A stretch of DNA of 22,885 bases from Paracoccaceae bacterium (GTDB taxonomy: Bacteria > Pseudomonadota > Alphaproteobacteria > Rhodobacterales > Rhodobacteraceae), in the NCBI GenBank assembly GCA_003447515.1, contig DLZA01000166.1, positions 1 through 22,885 of the forward strand, read 5' to 3'. Of this stretch, positions 1 to 7,651 are shown piece by piece (the first letter of the stretch is position 1; the number at the start of each line of letters is the position of its first letter). Under the pieces are notes generated by a model. The model had not been told where the DNA came from. It saw only the letters and a program-made list of their open reading frames with translations, and searched no databases. The position numbers and the translations under genes are program-made.

Positions 1-990
1 GCCAATACCTTTGGTTTCCACAGCGAGGAATTTTGTGTTGGAGGGTACTTCACCTTCAAAACCGAGCGCTACGAGCATCTTGTCGGCATCCTGTGCTATA
101 ACTTTGCGGTTTAGGTGTCCGTCGGGCCATAGTTTTGCGACGATACGTGCTTCATCTTTAATAAGCGCGCCACCTGCTCTAGCCATCTCGGAGATAAAGG
201 CATCGTAGATTGAGTCGACGACTATGATGGCGTTTTCTGATGAACAAGATGTAGCGTTGTCGAAGGTTTTTGACGCAGCAATTTTTTCAGCTGTTGCTGC
301 AAGGTCAGCGGTTTCATCAACAATCACTGTTACGTTTCCGGCACCCACTGCAATGGCGGGCGTGCCGCAGGTTTGTGCGCGTTCAACGTTGTTTTGGCTT
401 CCTGTGCAGATTACACGGTTGACGCCCTCCATCATACGCTGAGTTTTCGCTTTTGATCCCGGTGCGGGAAGCATTTGAACAAGGTCATGAGATAGGTTGA
501 GTTTGTCAAACTCCGAATGAATGTAGCTAAGCAATAGTTCGCAAGAAGCGACACCTTTGGGTGATGGAGCCACGATAATGGCGTTGCCACCTTTAAGAGC
601 ATTGATAATATTGTTTGCGGGAGTTGCCGCGGGGTTTGTGGAGGGTACTACTGCCCCCACCACGCCTACGGGGCGTGCGATTTCTGTAATACCTAACGTT
701 GCGTCGTCGGATACCACGCCACATGTTTTTGCGCCAGCGATGTCGCGCATCAAGCCCAACGTTTTACGATGATTTTTGATGATTTTGTCTGGAACGTTGC
801 CAAGCCCAGTAGTCGCCACGGCCAATTCTGCTAGCGTCTTGTTGCGTGTGGGTTCCATAATCGCCCAAGCTGCTGCTTTTGCCGCACCATCGTATCGGTT
901 TTGGGTTGCGCCTGACTCATATGCTCTTTGTGCAGAAATGGCACGCTTAAGGATGTCATCTACAGCGATCAGATCGTCATGGACATTCAT
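1..990 (-). CDS. Acylating aldehyde dehydrogenase (sulfoacetaldehyde dehydrogenase SauS-like), 3' end cut off by the window
   Basis: The frame is open from an ATG at 990 to base 1, giving 330 residues of a family usually about 450-470 long; the C-terminus lies outside the window. It should oxidise an aldehyde to an acyl-CoA with NAD(P)+ and CoA. Seen: VPSTNP (about 115-120) in the Rossmann region, AVGAGN (214-219), and the catalytic-cysteine segment FDNATSCSSEN with Cys249. FDNATSCSSEN and the overall text resemble SauS, but the substrate cannot be fixed from sequence; acetaldehyde-type acylating enzymes are close relatives. It is the last visible gene of the tctA-tctB-tctC minus-strand operon, 115 bases after tctC and separated from it by two hairpins. 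It is a diverged paralogue of the enzyme at 14380-15759, but it is not in the microcompartment operon and no shell gene is next to it here. Confidence 0.85.
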   Translation of the reverse strand, partial: MNVHDDLIAVDDILKRAISAQRAYESGATQNRYDGAAKAAAWAIMEPTRNKTLAELAVATTGLGNVPDKIIKNHRKTLGLMRDIAGAKTCGVVSDDATLGITEIARPVGVVGAVVPSTNPAATPANNIINALKGGNAIIVAPSPKGVASCELLLSYIHSEFDKLNLSHDLVQMLPAPGSKAKTQRMMEGVNRVICTGSQNNVERAQTCGTPAIAVGAGNVTVIVDETADLAATAEKIAASKTFDNATSCSSENAIIVVDSIYDAFISEMARAGGALIKDEARIVAKLWPDGHLNRKVIAQDADKMLVALGFEGEVPSNTKFLAVETKGIG

Positions 991-1010
991 GTTAGATTTC
1001 CCGTTTCTGT

Positions 1011-1053
1011 GCGTTTTTCGTAAGATCCAAACATAGGGTCTTACGAAAAACGC
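1011..1053. repeat. Long perfect inverted repeat between tctC and the aldehyde dehydrogenase gene
   Basis: The arms 1011-1025 (GCGTTTTTCGTAAGA) and 1039-1053 are exact reverse complements. Bases 1026-1028 and 1036-1038 extend the stem to 18 pairs with one G-U, leaving a 7-base loop (1029-1035). The end of the repeat is about 20 bases upstream of the dehydrogenase start on the minus strand. The stem holds A5/T5 runs rather than a GC-rich core followed by a T tract, so it is not a textbook terminator. It could be a regulator site, a leader hairpin that tunes the downstream gene, or an RNA processing signal. Confidence 0.75.
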
Positions 1054-1063
1054 CGTTTGTTTA

Positions 1064-1095
1064 CCTTGGGTGGGTTTAGCAAACCCCACCCAAGG
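1064..1095 (-). terminator. GC-rich hairpin just after tctC; possible terminator or mRNA 3' stabiliser
   Basis: Arms 1064-1077 and 1081-1095 (CCTTGGGTGGG against CCCACCCAAGG) form a stem of about 14 pairs with one bulged base and a 3-base loop. It starts 10 bases after the tctC stop on the minus strand. No T tract follows on either strand, so efficient Rho-independent termination is doubtful. It may instead protect the transporter mRNA from 3' decay or lower expression of the dehydrogenase relative to tctABC. Confidence 0.45.
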
Positions 1096-1105
1096 CGACG
1101 AAGTA

Positions 1106-2074
1106 TCAGAGACCTGCGAGCAGTTCTTCCAATGTTGCTTGGCGCTTGGCCCACATAGCCTGAACCTCTTCTCGGTTCATAATTGCCATTGGTGAACCGC
1201 CAGCTTTCATACGTTTGGCAACACGACCGTTTTCGAACATGCTAGGCACAGTTGCGGCCAGTTTTTCGATCACACCTTGTGGTGTGCCTTTTGGAACCAT
1301 TACACCGCGGAAGTTTACGGATGCATTGTCGATGTTAAAGCCCTGCTCCTTCATAGTTGGAACGTCATCCATGAACGAATTGCGTTCAAGATCGAACACA
1401 CCAAGTATTTTCACAGTGCCTGCTTCACGTGCGCGAAATGCGTCGGAGAGGTTGTTAACACCACCGAGCACTTCCCCTGCAACGACAGCTTTCATAGCTC
1501 CAGCACCACCTTTTTTATTGGGGATATAGGCTAATTTTACATCTGCTGCTTTTTCAAGTTGTAGTGCTGCGATGTGGTGACCCACGAATAGTCCTGCGCC
1601 GGAAAAAGTAAGTTTGCCGGGGTTGGCTTTCGCGAAGTCCACTACATCCGCCATAGAATTAAATTTGCTGTCTGCCGCAACAACAAAAACAGCAGGGTCA
1701 GCGCCCCAGTTTGCGATTGGCTCAAAGCTGTCGGTGGAGTATTCAACGCCACCTTTGATCGACTGCGCGATGAAGTGCGGTACGTTGTAGGCAGATAATG
1801 TATATCCATCTGCTTCAGCTTGAGTAGCGAACCAGTTCCAGCCAACGCGGCCACCTGCTCCCGGCTTATTAAGGATTGCAATCGGCATGCCAAGAGCGTC
1901 TTTATTGCCAGCAGTCATTGTTACGATGCGTGCTTGAAAGTCTGTAGCACCCCCAGCACCATAGCTTACAACCATCATTACTGGGCGATCCGGGTAGTTT
2001 GCGTGGCTTTCAGCCTGTGCAGTTCCGGTAATTGCGGCAAGCACGATGGCTGCCCCTGCTAGTAGTTTCTTCAT
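1106..2074 (-). CDS. tctC: TctC/Bug-family periplasmic solute-binding protein of a tripartite tricarboxylate transporter
   Basis: This 322-residue protein captures a small organic anion in the periplasm and delivers it to the TctA/TctB membrane complex. Residues 1-21 are a clear signal peptide (MKK, hydrophobic core, AQA before Glu22). The mature part begins YPDRPVMMVVSYGAGGATD, the usual Bug/TctC opening, followed by NKPGAGGRVGW; length is normal. The start is supported by GGAGGAG a few bases upstream of the ATG. It lies 44 bases after tctB. Bug proteins bind very varied carboxylates, so ligand identity cannot be read here. Confidence 0.93.
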   Translation of the reverse strand: MKKLLAGAAIVLAAITGTAQAESHANYPDRPVMMVVSYGAGGATDFQARIVTMTAGNKDALGMPIAILNKPGAGGRVGWNWFATQAEADGYTLSAYNVPHFIAQSIKGGVEYSTDSFEPIANWGADPAVFVVAADSKFNSMADVVDFAKANPGKLTFSGAGLFVGHHIAALQLEKAADVKLAYIPNKKGGAGAMKAVVAGEVLGGVNNLSDAFRAREAGTVKILGVFDLERNSFMDDVPTMKEQGFNIDNASVNFRGVMVPKGTPQGVIEKLAATVPSMFENGRVAKRMKAGGSPMAIMNREEVQAMWAKRQATLEELLAGL

Positions 2075-2118
2075 GATAACTCCTCCCGAGAGTTCTTAGT
2101 TAACTGTTGCGCGGTTGT

Positions 2119-2577
2119 TTAGCGAAACAGAGTTTCCCTTGGAGTGAAGACGCCAAGGAGCATTGCAAATAAAAGGTACATCACAGCGATGAAACCTGCA
2201 GTGATAAGTATGCGCTTAATCCAACTGCTGATCTGCCGATGTGGTGCTGGGTCATAGTACGAAATCAGTGTGAAAACCGTAATGATGCTGGCGGTGTAAA
2301 AACCAAATGCTTTGCCCATCCAAAAAACACAAATTGCACCAATAATCAGGCCTGGTAAAATGTTCATCCAGGTTGTGGCGGAAATGGTGGCGTTTACCTC
2401 TGAAGGTTTGACCCACGCGGCAACAAAGGTCCAAATGGAGAGTGTCAAAAAAATCGTTGAAATTAAGCGTGGAAACAAAAAAGCTTCGGCGGGGTTTTGA
2501 GTGAAGCTGATCCATGCGACCCAAAGGCCGACGAGCATAATAACTCCCGCAGGAATGGCGTGTTCTAGGCGATTCAT
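2119..2577 (-). CDS. tctB: TctB-family small membrane subunit of the tripartite tricarboxylate transporter
   Basis: A 152-residue protein with about four hydrophobic segments (roughly 8-26, 35-56, 70-105 with internal breaks, 125-147), matching the poorly conserved four-helix TctB subunit. It partners TctA in the inner membrane. The ATG overlaps the tctA stop by four bases, indicating translational coupling. Assignment rests mainly on size, topology and position between tctA and tctC, because TctB sequences are weakly conserved. Confidence 0.85.
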   Translation of the reverse strand: MNRLEHAIPAGVIMLVGLWVAWISFTQNPAEAFLFPRLISTIFLTLSIWTFVAAWVKPSEVNATISATTWMNILPGLIIGAICVFWMGKAFGFYTASIITVFTLISYYDPAPHRQISSWIKRILITAGFIAVMYLLFAMLLGVFTPRETLFR

Positions 2578-4073
2578 GATGGTAATCCTGTCTTGCTGCT
2601 ACGCAGTTCTAACCAGACCGAATAGCTTATTGAGGCAACGACCATGAGGATTAACACCAAGTTCAGTGTGCCCATGAGGAAATAGGTGGCGACACCATTT
2701 TGTGCGTTAGCGATCATGGAGCCTTCGACGAAGTTGCCTTCGGCTATGGGCCCAAGGATTAGGCCGAGAACCAGAGGAGCTGCCGAATAACCGTAGCGTT
2801 CCAGGAAATACATTCCGACACCTAGGATCATCATCACATAAACGTCGTTCATGGAGGTTTGCACCGAGTAGCTGCCAAAGATTGCTAGCGTAAGAACGAT
2901 GGCGGCCATGATATGAGGTGGAACTCTCGCAATGCGTGCGGCGTAGCCAGCGATGGCGAGGCCAAAAATACACATCAGTACCTGACCGATTAGCATGGAG
3001 TTGATGAAGGGCCAAACCACAGCTGGGTAATCACGAAAGATATTTGGGCCAGGGAAAATACCATGAATTATAAGGCCACCAAGGAGAACAGCCGCTGTTG
3101 GGCTACCAGGGATCGACAGCGTGAGCAGCGGTACAAGTGAGGGGCCGACCATGGCGTTGTTCGCACTTTCGGCGGCGATAACCCCTTCGGGATGGCCTTT
3201 CCCAAATCTTTTGCGATCAGGTGAGAAGTTTTTGGATTGGTCATAGGCTACAAGGCCTGCGATTTGACCACCTACACCTGGAATAAGGCCAATGATGGAA
3301 CCCACAGTTGTGCCGATGCCAAGGGCGCGGACCGAGGAAAAAACCTCACGCACAGATTTAAACAGCGAATGGGGTTTGACGTCAATTACCTCCATGTCTT
3401 GGGTTTGGCGACCCTTCGCAAACATGGAAATCACCTGTGGAATTGCGAAGAGTCCTATGAGGGCGGCAATGATGTTGATGCCACCAGAGAGGGATGAGTG
3501 AAAGATAAACCGTTGTGTTCCAAGGATATCGTCAAACCCGATTGTTGAGAGCCAAAGGCCGATGCAACCAGCAAGAAGACCTTTGACTACTGATCCGCCG
3601 CCCAGTGTACCAATAATGGTAACCCCAAGAATGGCGACCCAAAAACTTTCGGATGGGCCGAACGCAAGCGCCCATTGCGCCAGAATTGGAGTAAGGAAAA
3701 TTAATAGTAAGACACCGATGACGCCACCAAATAAAGACGCTAGAAATGAAACTTGTAGCGCGCGAGCACCTTCACCTTTTTGCGCCATTGCGTGACCGTC
3801 AAGTGTGGTTGCAATGTTTGCTGGCGCACCGGGGATTTTTAACAAAATTGCAGAGACTGCACCGCCAGCAACGGTGGATGTGTACAGTGCACCCAATAAA
3901 ATCAAACCCTGTGCTGGCTCTAGTTTGAATGTGAAAGGGATTGCTAGAGCGACCGCCATCGTTGGTGATAGGCCAGGGGTTGCGCCTAATATCAGACCAA
4001 AGATGGTGCCAAGTAACAACAGACTGAACGACCAGAAGGTAAACACCTCACCGAAGTAATAAATAAATTCCAT
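2574..4073 (-). CDS. tctA: TctA-family large membrane permease of the tripartite tricarboxylate transporter
   Basis: This 499-residue multi-pass protein is the transport subunit for ion-coupled uptake of a carboxylate delivered by TctC. The family signature GATPGLSPTMAVALAIPF lies near residues 25-42, and a related glycine-proline loop (GLIPGVGGQIAGLVA) lies mid-protein, as expected for its two-repeat fold. The start chosen is ATG at 4073 (MEFIYYFGEV), preceded by GGAGGCGGA. An upstream in-frame ATG at 4166 would add 31 non-hydrophobic residues absent from the family. The order A-B-C is the reverse of the common C-B-A order. The operon is divergent from the LacI-type gene. Confidence 0.94.
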   Translation of the reverse strand: MEFIYYFGEVFTFWSFSLLLLGTIFGLILGATPGLSPTMAVALAIPFTFKLEPAQGLILLGALYTSTVAGGAVSAILLKIPGAPANIATTLDGHAMAQKGEGARALQVSFLASLFGGVIGVLLLIFLTPILAQWALAFGPSESFWVAILGVTIIGTLGGGSVVKGLLAGCIGLWLSTIGFDDILGTQRFIFHSSLSGGINIIAALIGLFAIPQVISMFAKGRQTQDMEVIDVKPHSLFKSVREVFSSVRALGIGTTVGSIIGLIPGVGGQIAGLVAYDQSKNFSPDRKRFGKGHPEGVIAAESANNAMVGPSLVPLLTLSIPGSPTAAVLLGGLIIHGIFPGPNIFRDYPAVVWPFINSMLIGQVLMCIFGLAIAGYAARIARVPPHIMAAIVLTLAIFGSYSVQTSMNDVYVMMILGVGMYFLERYGYSAAPLVLGLILGPIAEGNFVEGSMIANAQNGVATYFLMGTLNLVLILMVVASISYSVWLELRSSKTGLPS

Positions 4074-4191
4074 TCCGCCTCCAAACGAAATTTTCAAAGG
4101 GCAGCTGGTTGACCTTTGGTAAGGCACCAAGCTATGGAATGAAAATAGTTTTGCAAATGTTTTCATAAAATTAGCTATTAGGATAACTTTA
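4074..4191. promoter_or_regulatory. Divergent promoter region between tctA and the LacI-type regulator
   Basis: A 118-base gap must hold promoters for both directions. On the plus strand, TTGACC (4109-4114) and TATGGA (4133-4138) are 18 bases apart and could form a sigma-70-like promoter for the regulator. Between them lies a short inverted repeat, TTGGT-5-ACCAA (4116-4130). A second palindrome, TTTGCAAA (4150-4157), has the GC centre often seen in LacI-family sites. Both are short, so these are candidates only. Confidence 0.4.
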
Positions 4192-5214
4192 ATGGTTAAA
4201 AAACATCAGAGTAAGGTTGATATTACGACTGTTGCGCGAGCCGCAAAAGTGTCTGCATCGACGGTGTCGCGGACGTTTAATCACCCCGACTTGGTTAATC
4301 CTGCGACTCGCAAGAAGATTGATCGTGCGGTGAGACGGTTGGGGTACATCCGTAATCGGGCGGCGCAGGCAATGCATGGGAAGCGCTCTGGGACAGTGGG
4401 GTTGGTGGTGCCAACGATTGATCATGCGATCTTTGCCGAGTTAGTTCAGTCGTTTTCAGAAAAGTTGGAGTCGGTGGGGTTTACGATTTTGATGACTTCG
4501 CATGGGTATGACTTGGAGCGCGAATACGCGGTGGTACGTAAATTATTAGAACACCGCGTGGATGGTATCGCTCTAATTGGGTTGGAGCATTCTGAAGAGA
4601 CATTTTTATTGCTGAAGCAGCAAAAATTGCCTGTGGTTGCTGTTTGGAATTACAACGAAAGATCGAGGATATCATGTGTGGGCACACAAAATCTTCTGGC
4701 GGGCCGCATGGGAGCACAGCACCTGTTAGATCTAGGGCATAGAGATATTGGTGCAGTGTTTCCGGATACGCAAGGGAACGACCGATCGTTTGATCGGTTG
4801 CGCGGGGCCAAAGAGGTTTTGGCCACCGCTGGAATTTCGTTGCCACCTTCGAGGCAGTGGATGACGCCTTACAGTGTGTCTCAAGCGAAGGCCGTTTGTC
4901 TGGAAATATTGTCACAAAAAGATCGGCCGAGTGCATTATTGTGTGGAAATGACGTGATCGCACAGGGATGTCTATATGCTGCAATGCAAATGGGGGTGCG
5001 TGTACCAGGAGATATAAGCGTCATGGGGATTGGCGATTTCAAAGGTTCCAAAGATATGGAGCCTGCCCTGAGCACAGTGCGCTTGCCCGCACGCACCATT
5101 GGTGGGCAGGCGGCGGATTTAATAGTACGGTTGATCGCGGGGGATAGCCTGGACATTAGCCGTGAGGAGTTGCAGCCTGAGCTGGTGGCGCGAGTAACTA
5201 CTGCGCAAATCTAA
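4192..5214 (+). CDS. LacI/GalR-family transcriptional regulator
   Basis: A 340-residue regulator of typical length. The N-terminal helix-turn-helix (about 11-30: TTVARAAKVSASTVSRTFN) and hinge helix (NRAAQAMHGKRSG, about 56-68) bind DNA. The rest (about 70-335) is a periplasmic-binding-protein-like sensor, including VDGIALIG and the late PSALLCGNDVIAQG segment. The start is supported by an AGGA about 9 bases upstream. It is divergent from tctABC, so it probably controls the transporter and the aldehyde dehydrogenase in response to the imported compound or a metabolite. Its stop overlaps the convergent gntR stop at 5211-5214, leaving no space for a conventional terminator between them. Confidence 0.93.
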   Translation: MVKKHQSKVDITTVARAAKVSASTVSRTFNHPDLVNPATRKKIDRAVRRLGYIRNRAAQAMHGKRSGTVGLVVPTIDHAIFAELVQSFSEKLESVGFTILMTSHGYDLEREYAVVRKLLEHRVDGIALIGLEHSEETFLLLKQQKLPVVAVWNYNERSRISCVGTQNLLAGRMGAQHLLDLGHRDIGAVFPDTQGNDRSFDRLRGAKEVLATAGISLPPSRQWMTPYSVSQAKAVCLEILSQKDRPSALLCGNDVIAQGCLYAAMQMGVRVPGDISVMGIGDFKGSKDMEPALSTVRLPARTIGGQAADLIVRLIAGDSLDISREELQPELVARVTTAQI

Positions 5215-5873
5215 TTGGCGTGCAACCCTTTGATTTGTAGGTCGAAGCCGTCTTGAATGTGATCTGTGAATACTTCGAGTGCTTCGGTTTTGTCGCCACT
5301 GGCGATGACTTCTATTAGTTGCATATGATCGCCGAGTGATTTTTCCAATTTGACGTTCTCAATGGTGGCGAAAAGAGGAAAGACCAAAGCTTTGCCCCAA
5401 ATCATGTTGAACATATCCATGAGAAAACGATTGTTGGCTTGCTTTACAAAGGCCATATGAATGTTGCGGTTGGCTTCAAAATAGCTTCGCGCTGTTTTGT
5501 CCGGGATATTCTCTTCCTTTTCGACAACGTGGCGAAGAGTGTCGATGTCGTCTTGTGTATGGTTTACTGCCAGAATGCGTGCGCATTGCCCTTCAACTGC
5601 TGCGCGGGATTGATATAGCTCTTTGACTTCTTCATCATCCATTTGATACAGACGGAAGCTGCCGCGGTTGGAGACTTCTAGCACACCCTCACTTTCCAGC
5701 CGCATCAATGCTTCACGCACTGGGGTGCGGCTGATCTGCATTTCATTCGCGAGCTTTTCTTGAACAAGGCTGTCTCCAGGGCCAACATCACGGCGGATAA
5801 TCGCCTCAATCAATTCGTCATAAACTTCGTCTGCCAAGCGGCGACGGGCGGGTTGAATGCTTTTGAAGCTCAT
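5211..5873 (-). CDS. GntR-family transcriptional regulator, FadR/FCD type
   Basis: A 220-residue regulator. Residues about 11-75 form a winged helix-turn-helix with the hallmark SRTPVREALMRLESEG (49-64); residues about 80-215 are an all-helical FCD ligand domain containing its usual histidine-rich positions (NRNIHMAF, DHMQLIEVI, FTDHIQDGF). FCD regulators bind a small carboxylate and usually sit on palindromes with GTnnnAC-like half-sites. Matching TGTATACAGTATACA-type palindromes occur in its own promoter and before glxB, the FAD oxidase/glnT pair and the ABC importer. It is therefore the obvious candidate regulator of the whole amine/microcompartment regulon and probably autoregulated. That link is inference. 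Confidence 0.93.
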   Translation of the reverse strand: MSFKSIQPARRRLADEVYDELIEAIIRRDVGPGDSLVQEKLANEMQISRTPVREALMRLESEGVLEVSNRGSFRLYQMDDEEVKELYQSRAAVEGQCARILAVNHTQDDIDTLRHVVEKEENIPDKTARSYFEANRNIHMAFVKQANNRFLMDMFNMIWGKALVFPLFATIENVKLEKSLGDHMQLIEVIASGDKTEALEVFTDHIQDGFDLQIKGLHAN

Positions 5874-5898
5874 GCTTGGTCCTTTATTTCCTTTTAAC

Positions 5899-5913
5899 CG
5901 TATACAGAATCCA
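5899..5913. promoter_or_regulatory. Degenerate GntR-type operator upstream of gntR
   Basis: CGTATACAGAATCCA matches the consensus TGTATACAGTATACA at 12 of 15 positions, with the left half-site GTATAC intact. It sits 25 bases before the gntR start codon, consistent with autoregulation. Confidence 0.55.
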
Positions 5914-5981
5914 CAAATACACTGGCAAGCGAAACCCCTGTGTCACAAGCGCTCATTTTCTCCTTGCCTGTTTTATTGGGC

Positions 5982-5996
5982 TGTATACAGTATACA
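5982..5996. promoter_or_regulatory. Perfect 15-bp GntR-type operator upstream of glxB
   Basis: TGTATACAGTATACA is a perfect palindrome of two 7-base arms around a single A. It lies 21 bases before the glxB start codon, where it would overlap the promoter -10 region or transcription start, which suggests repression in the absence of ligand. Confidence 0.8.
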
Positions 5997-6017
5997 ATGA
6001 AAGTGGAGGGTCTGTTT

Positions 6018-6962
6018 ATGTGTGGAATTGCAGGACGAATAATGCAGGGCGTTGGCGCTGTTGGCCGTGATTTAGTCGACTTAATGGATGCACAGGAACA
6101 CCGTGGAGCCGATAGCACAGGGTTTGCAATTTATGGCCCACCGCGCGACGTGGGATATGTGTTGAGGGGAATAGGGTTTAGTAAGATGCAGATGGATGCC
6201 GATTTGGCTGATTTTACAAACATTCTGCGTGATAATGGTAGTGATTTACTGTCTGAGCCAAAGATTGTTCAAGATGCTAATAAACACTACTGTTTTCGTA
6301 TGGAAATCAAAGATCCCAACGATCTAGCCGCTTGGATTGCTGATGCGGATGAGTTGACGGATCGGATTGAAATTCAATCTTGTGGGCGCTCACTTGAGAT
6401 CATCAAGGACATGGGTGGCTCTGCCGAAGTGGCGGACAAGCACGGCGTTCATGATATGCAAGGGACGCACGGTTTAGGACATGCGCGATTGGCAACTGAG
6501 TCTAGCGTGCTGCCCAATGCAAGTCATCCGTTTTGGGCGCGTCCATTTAGTGATGTAGCGATTGTCCACAATGGCCAGATCACAGATTATTATACGTGGC
6601 GGGATAAGCTGGAACGTCGAGGTTACCGCTTCCTAACCGAGAACGACAGCGAGCTAATTGCAGTTTGGGTTAGTGACCAGATTAAAGCAGGACTTAGTAT
6701 GGAACAGGCGCTCAGAAAATCTATTAGCAGCATTGATGGAGTTTTTACCTACATGATTGCGAATACAGAAGGGGTTGGCTTTGCCAAAGACCGCTTCGCG
6801 ATGAAGCCGTTAGTTGTGATAGACCAAAATGGTGATTTAGCAATGGCAACTGAAGAACAAGCCGTGCGCCGTGTATTCAGCAATGAGTGTGATGTGATCA
6901 ACCATGATGGACCGTCTTTGACTGGGCTGTGGGGTGTTAACAATCGGAGCATAGCAGCATGA
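6018..6962 (+). CDS. glxB: GlxB/MgsA-like class II glutamine amidotransferase subunit
   Basis: A 314-residue N-terminal-nucleophile amidotransferase domain. The start ATG at 6018 gives MCGIAGRI, so Met removal exposes the catalytic Cys required in this family; GGAGGG lies just upstream. An in-frame ATG at 5940 would bury that Cys and run through the operator, so it is rejected. Further hallmarks are EHRGADSTGF (about 33-42), GLGHARLATES and VHNGQITDY. In N-methylglutamate synthase (MgsABC) and rhizobial GlxBCD the three modules of glutamate synthase are separate polypeptides, as here. It would release an amine or ammonia from a gamma-glutamyl donor and pass it to GlxD. The gene overlaps glxC by four bases. 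Confidence 0.9.
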   Translation: MCGIAGRIMQGVGAVGRDLVDLMDAQEHRGADSTGFAIYGPPRDVGYVLRGIGFSKMQMDADLADFTNILRDNGSDLLSEPKIVQDANKHYCFRMEIKDPNDLAAWIADADELTDRIEIQSCGRSLEIIKDMGGSAEVADKHGVHDMQGTHGLGHARLATESSVLPNASHPFWARPFSDVAIVHNGQITDYYTWRDKLERRGYRFLTENDSELIAVWVSDQIKAGLSMEQALRKSISSIDGVFTYMIANTEGVGFAKDRFAMKPLVVIDQNGDLAMATEEQAVRRVFSNECDVINHDGPSLTGLWGVNNRSIAA

Positions 6963-7651
6963 GCGAACATATCATCGAGGTTGGTAAGCGTCACATAAAA
7001 GAAATTAATGAAGAAATCCAGGATGCTGCGGCCTCAGATAAGGTAGTCCGTGTGGTCAATACATTGTCACGTCACAACCTTGGCATTGGATTGCCCGATG
7101 GATGTAAAATTAGTTTTGAAGGCTCCACAGGATATTACTGTGGAGGGCTCAATGTGGGTGCGACCATCGATATAGAACGCAATGCTGGCTGGGCCTGTGG
7201 TGAGGGAATGTCCAAAGGGCACATCACCGTGGGTGGCTACGCGGGCATGTCCTGTGGTGCGGCCATGATGGGCGGGACGATTCACGTCAAAGGTGATGCA
7301 GGACCGCGCGTTGGGGTCGCCATGAAGGGCGGCAATATTGTGGTTGAAGGCAAGATTGGGTACCAGTCTGGATTTATGTCCCATAGCGGTAAGATCATTG
7401 CGCTGGGTGGGGCGGGTGAAAGCTGCGCTGATGCTTTGTGGGAAGGTGAGATTTGGGTTGCGGGCGAAATTGAAAGTTTGGGCGTGGATGCCCATGCAGT
7501 TGAGCCTACAGCTGAAGAAGTTGCAGAAGTGGACACTATTTTGGATCCTTTGGGCTTGGTGGACACATCACGGGAATGGCGTAAACTGGTATCCGGCCAG
7601 CGCCTATGGTATTTTGAAAGCAGGGACGCAAGCGCATGGCTCATGATCTAA
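6959..7651 (+). CDS. glxC: GlxC/MgsB-like GXGXG-domain subunit of a split glutamate synthase
   Basis: A 230-residue protein dominated by the glycine-repeat right-handed beta-helix that forms the C-terminal domain of glutamate synthase. Repeats such as GGLNVGATIDI, GGYAGMSCGAAMMGG, AGPRVGVAMKGG and GKIGYQSGFMSHSGK run from about residue 55 to 165. The domain is structural and bridges the amidotransferase and FMN domains. It overlaps both neighbours (4 bases with glxB, 16 with glxD), so the three subunits are probably made in fixed ratio. Confidence 0.9.
   Translation: MSEHIIEVGKRHIKEINEEIQDAAASDKVVRVVNTLSRHNLGIGLPDGCKISFEGSTGYYCGGLNVGATIDIERNAGWACGEGMSKGHITVGGYAGMSCGAAMMGGTIHVKGDAGPRVGVAMKGGNIVVEGKIGYQSGFMSHSGKIIALGGAGESCADALWEGEIWVAGEIESLGVDAHAVEPTAEEVAEVDTILDPLGLVDTSREWRKLVSGQRLWYFESRDASAWLMI

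Noticed and set aside
11..1036. Several plus-strand open frames of 65-86 codons at the left edge
   Set aside because: All are antisense to the aldehyde dehydrogenase, whose conserved motifs are continuous on the minus strand.
5211..5214. Overlapping stop codons of the LacI- and GntR-type genes as a special regulatory device
   Set aside because: Tail-to-tail overlaps are common in compact genomes, and nothing else here suggests antisense control.
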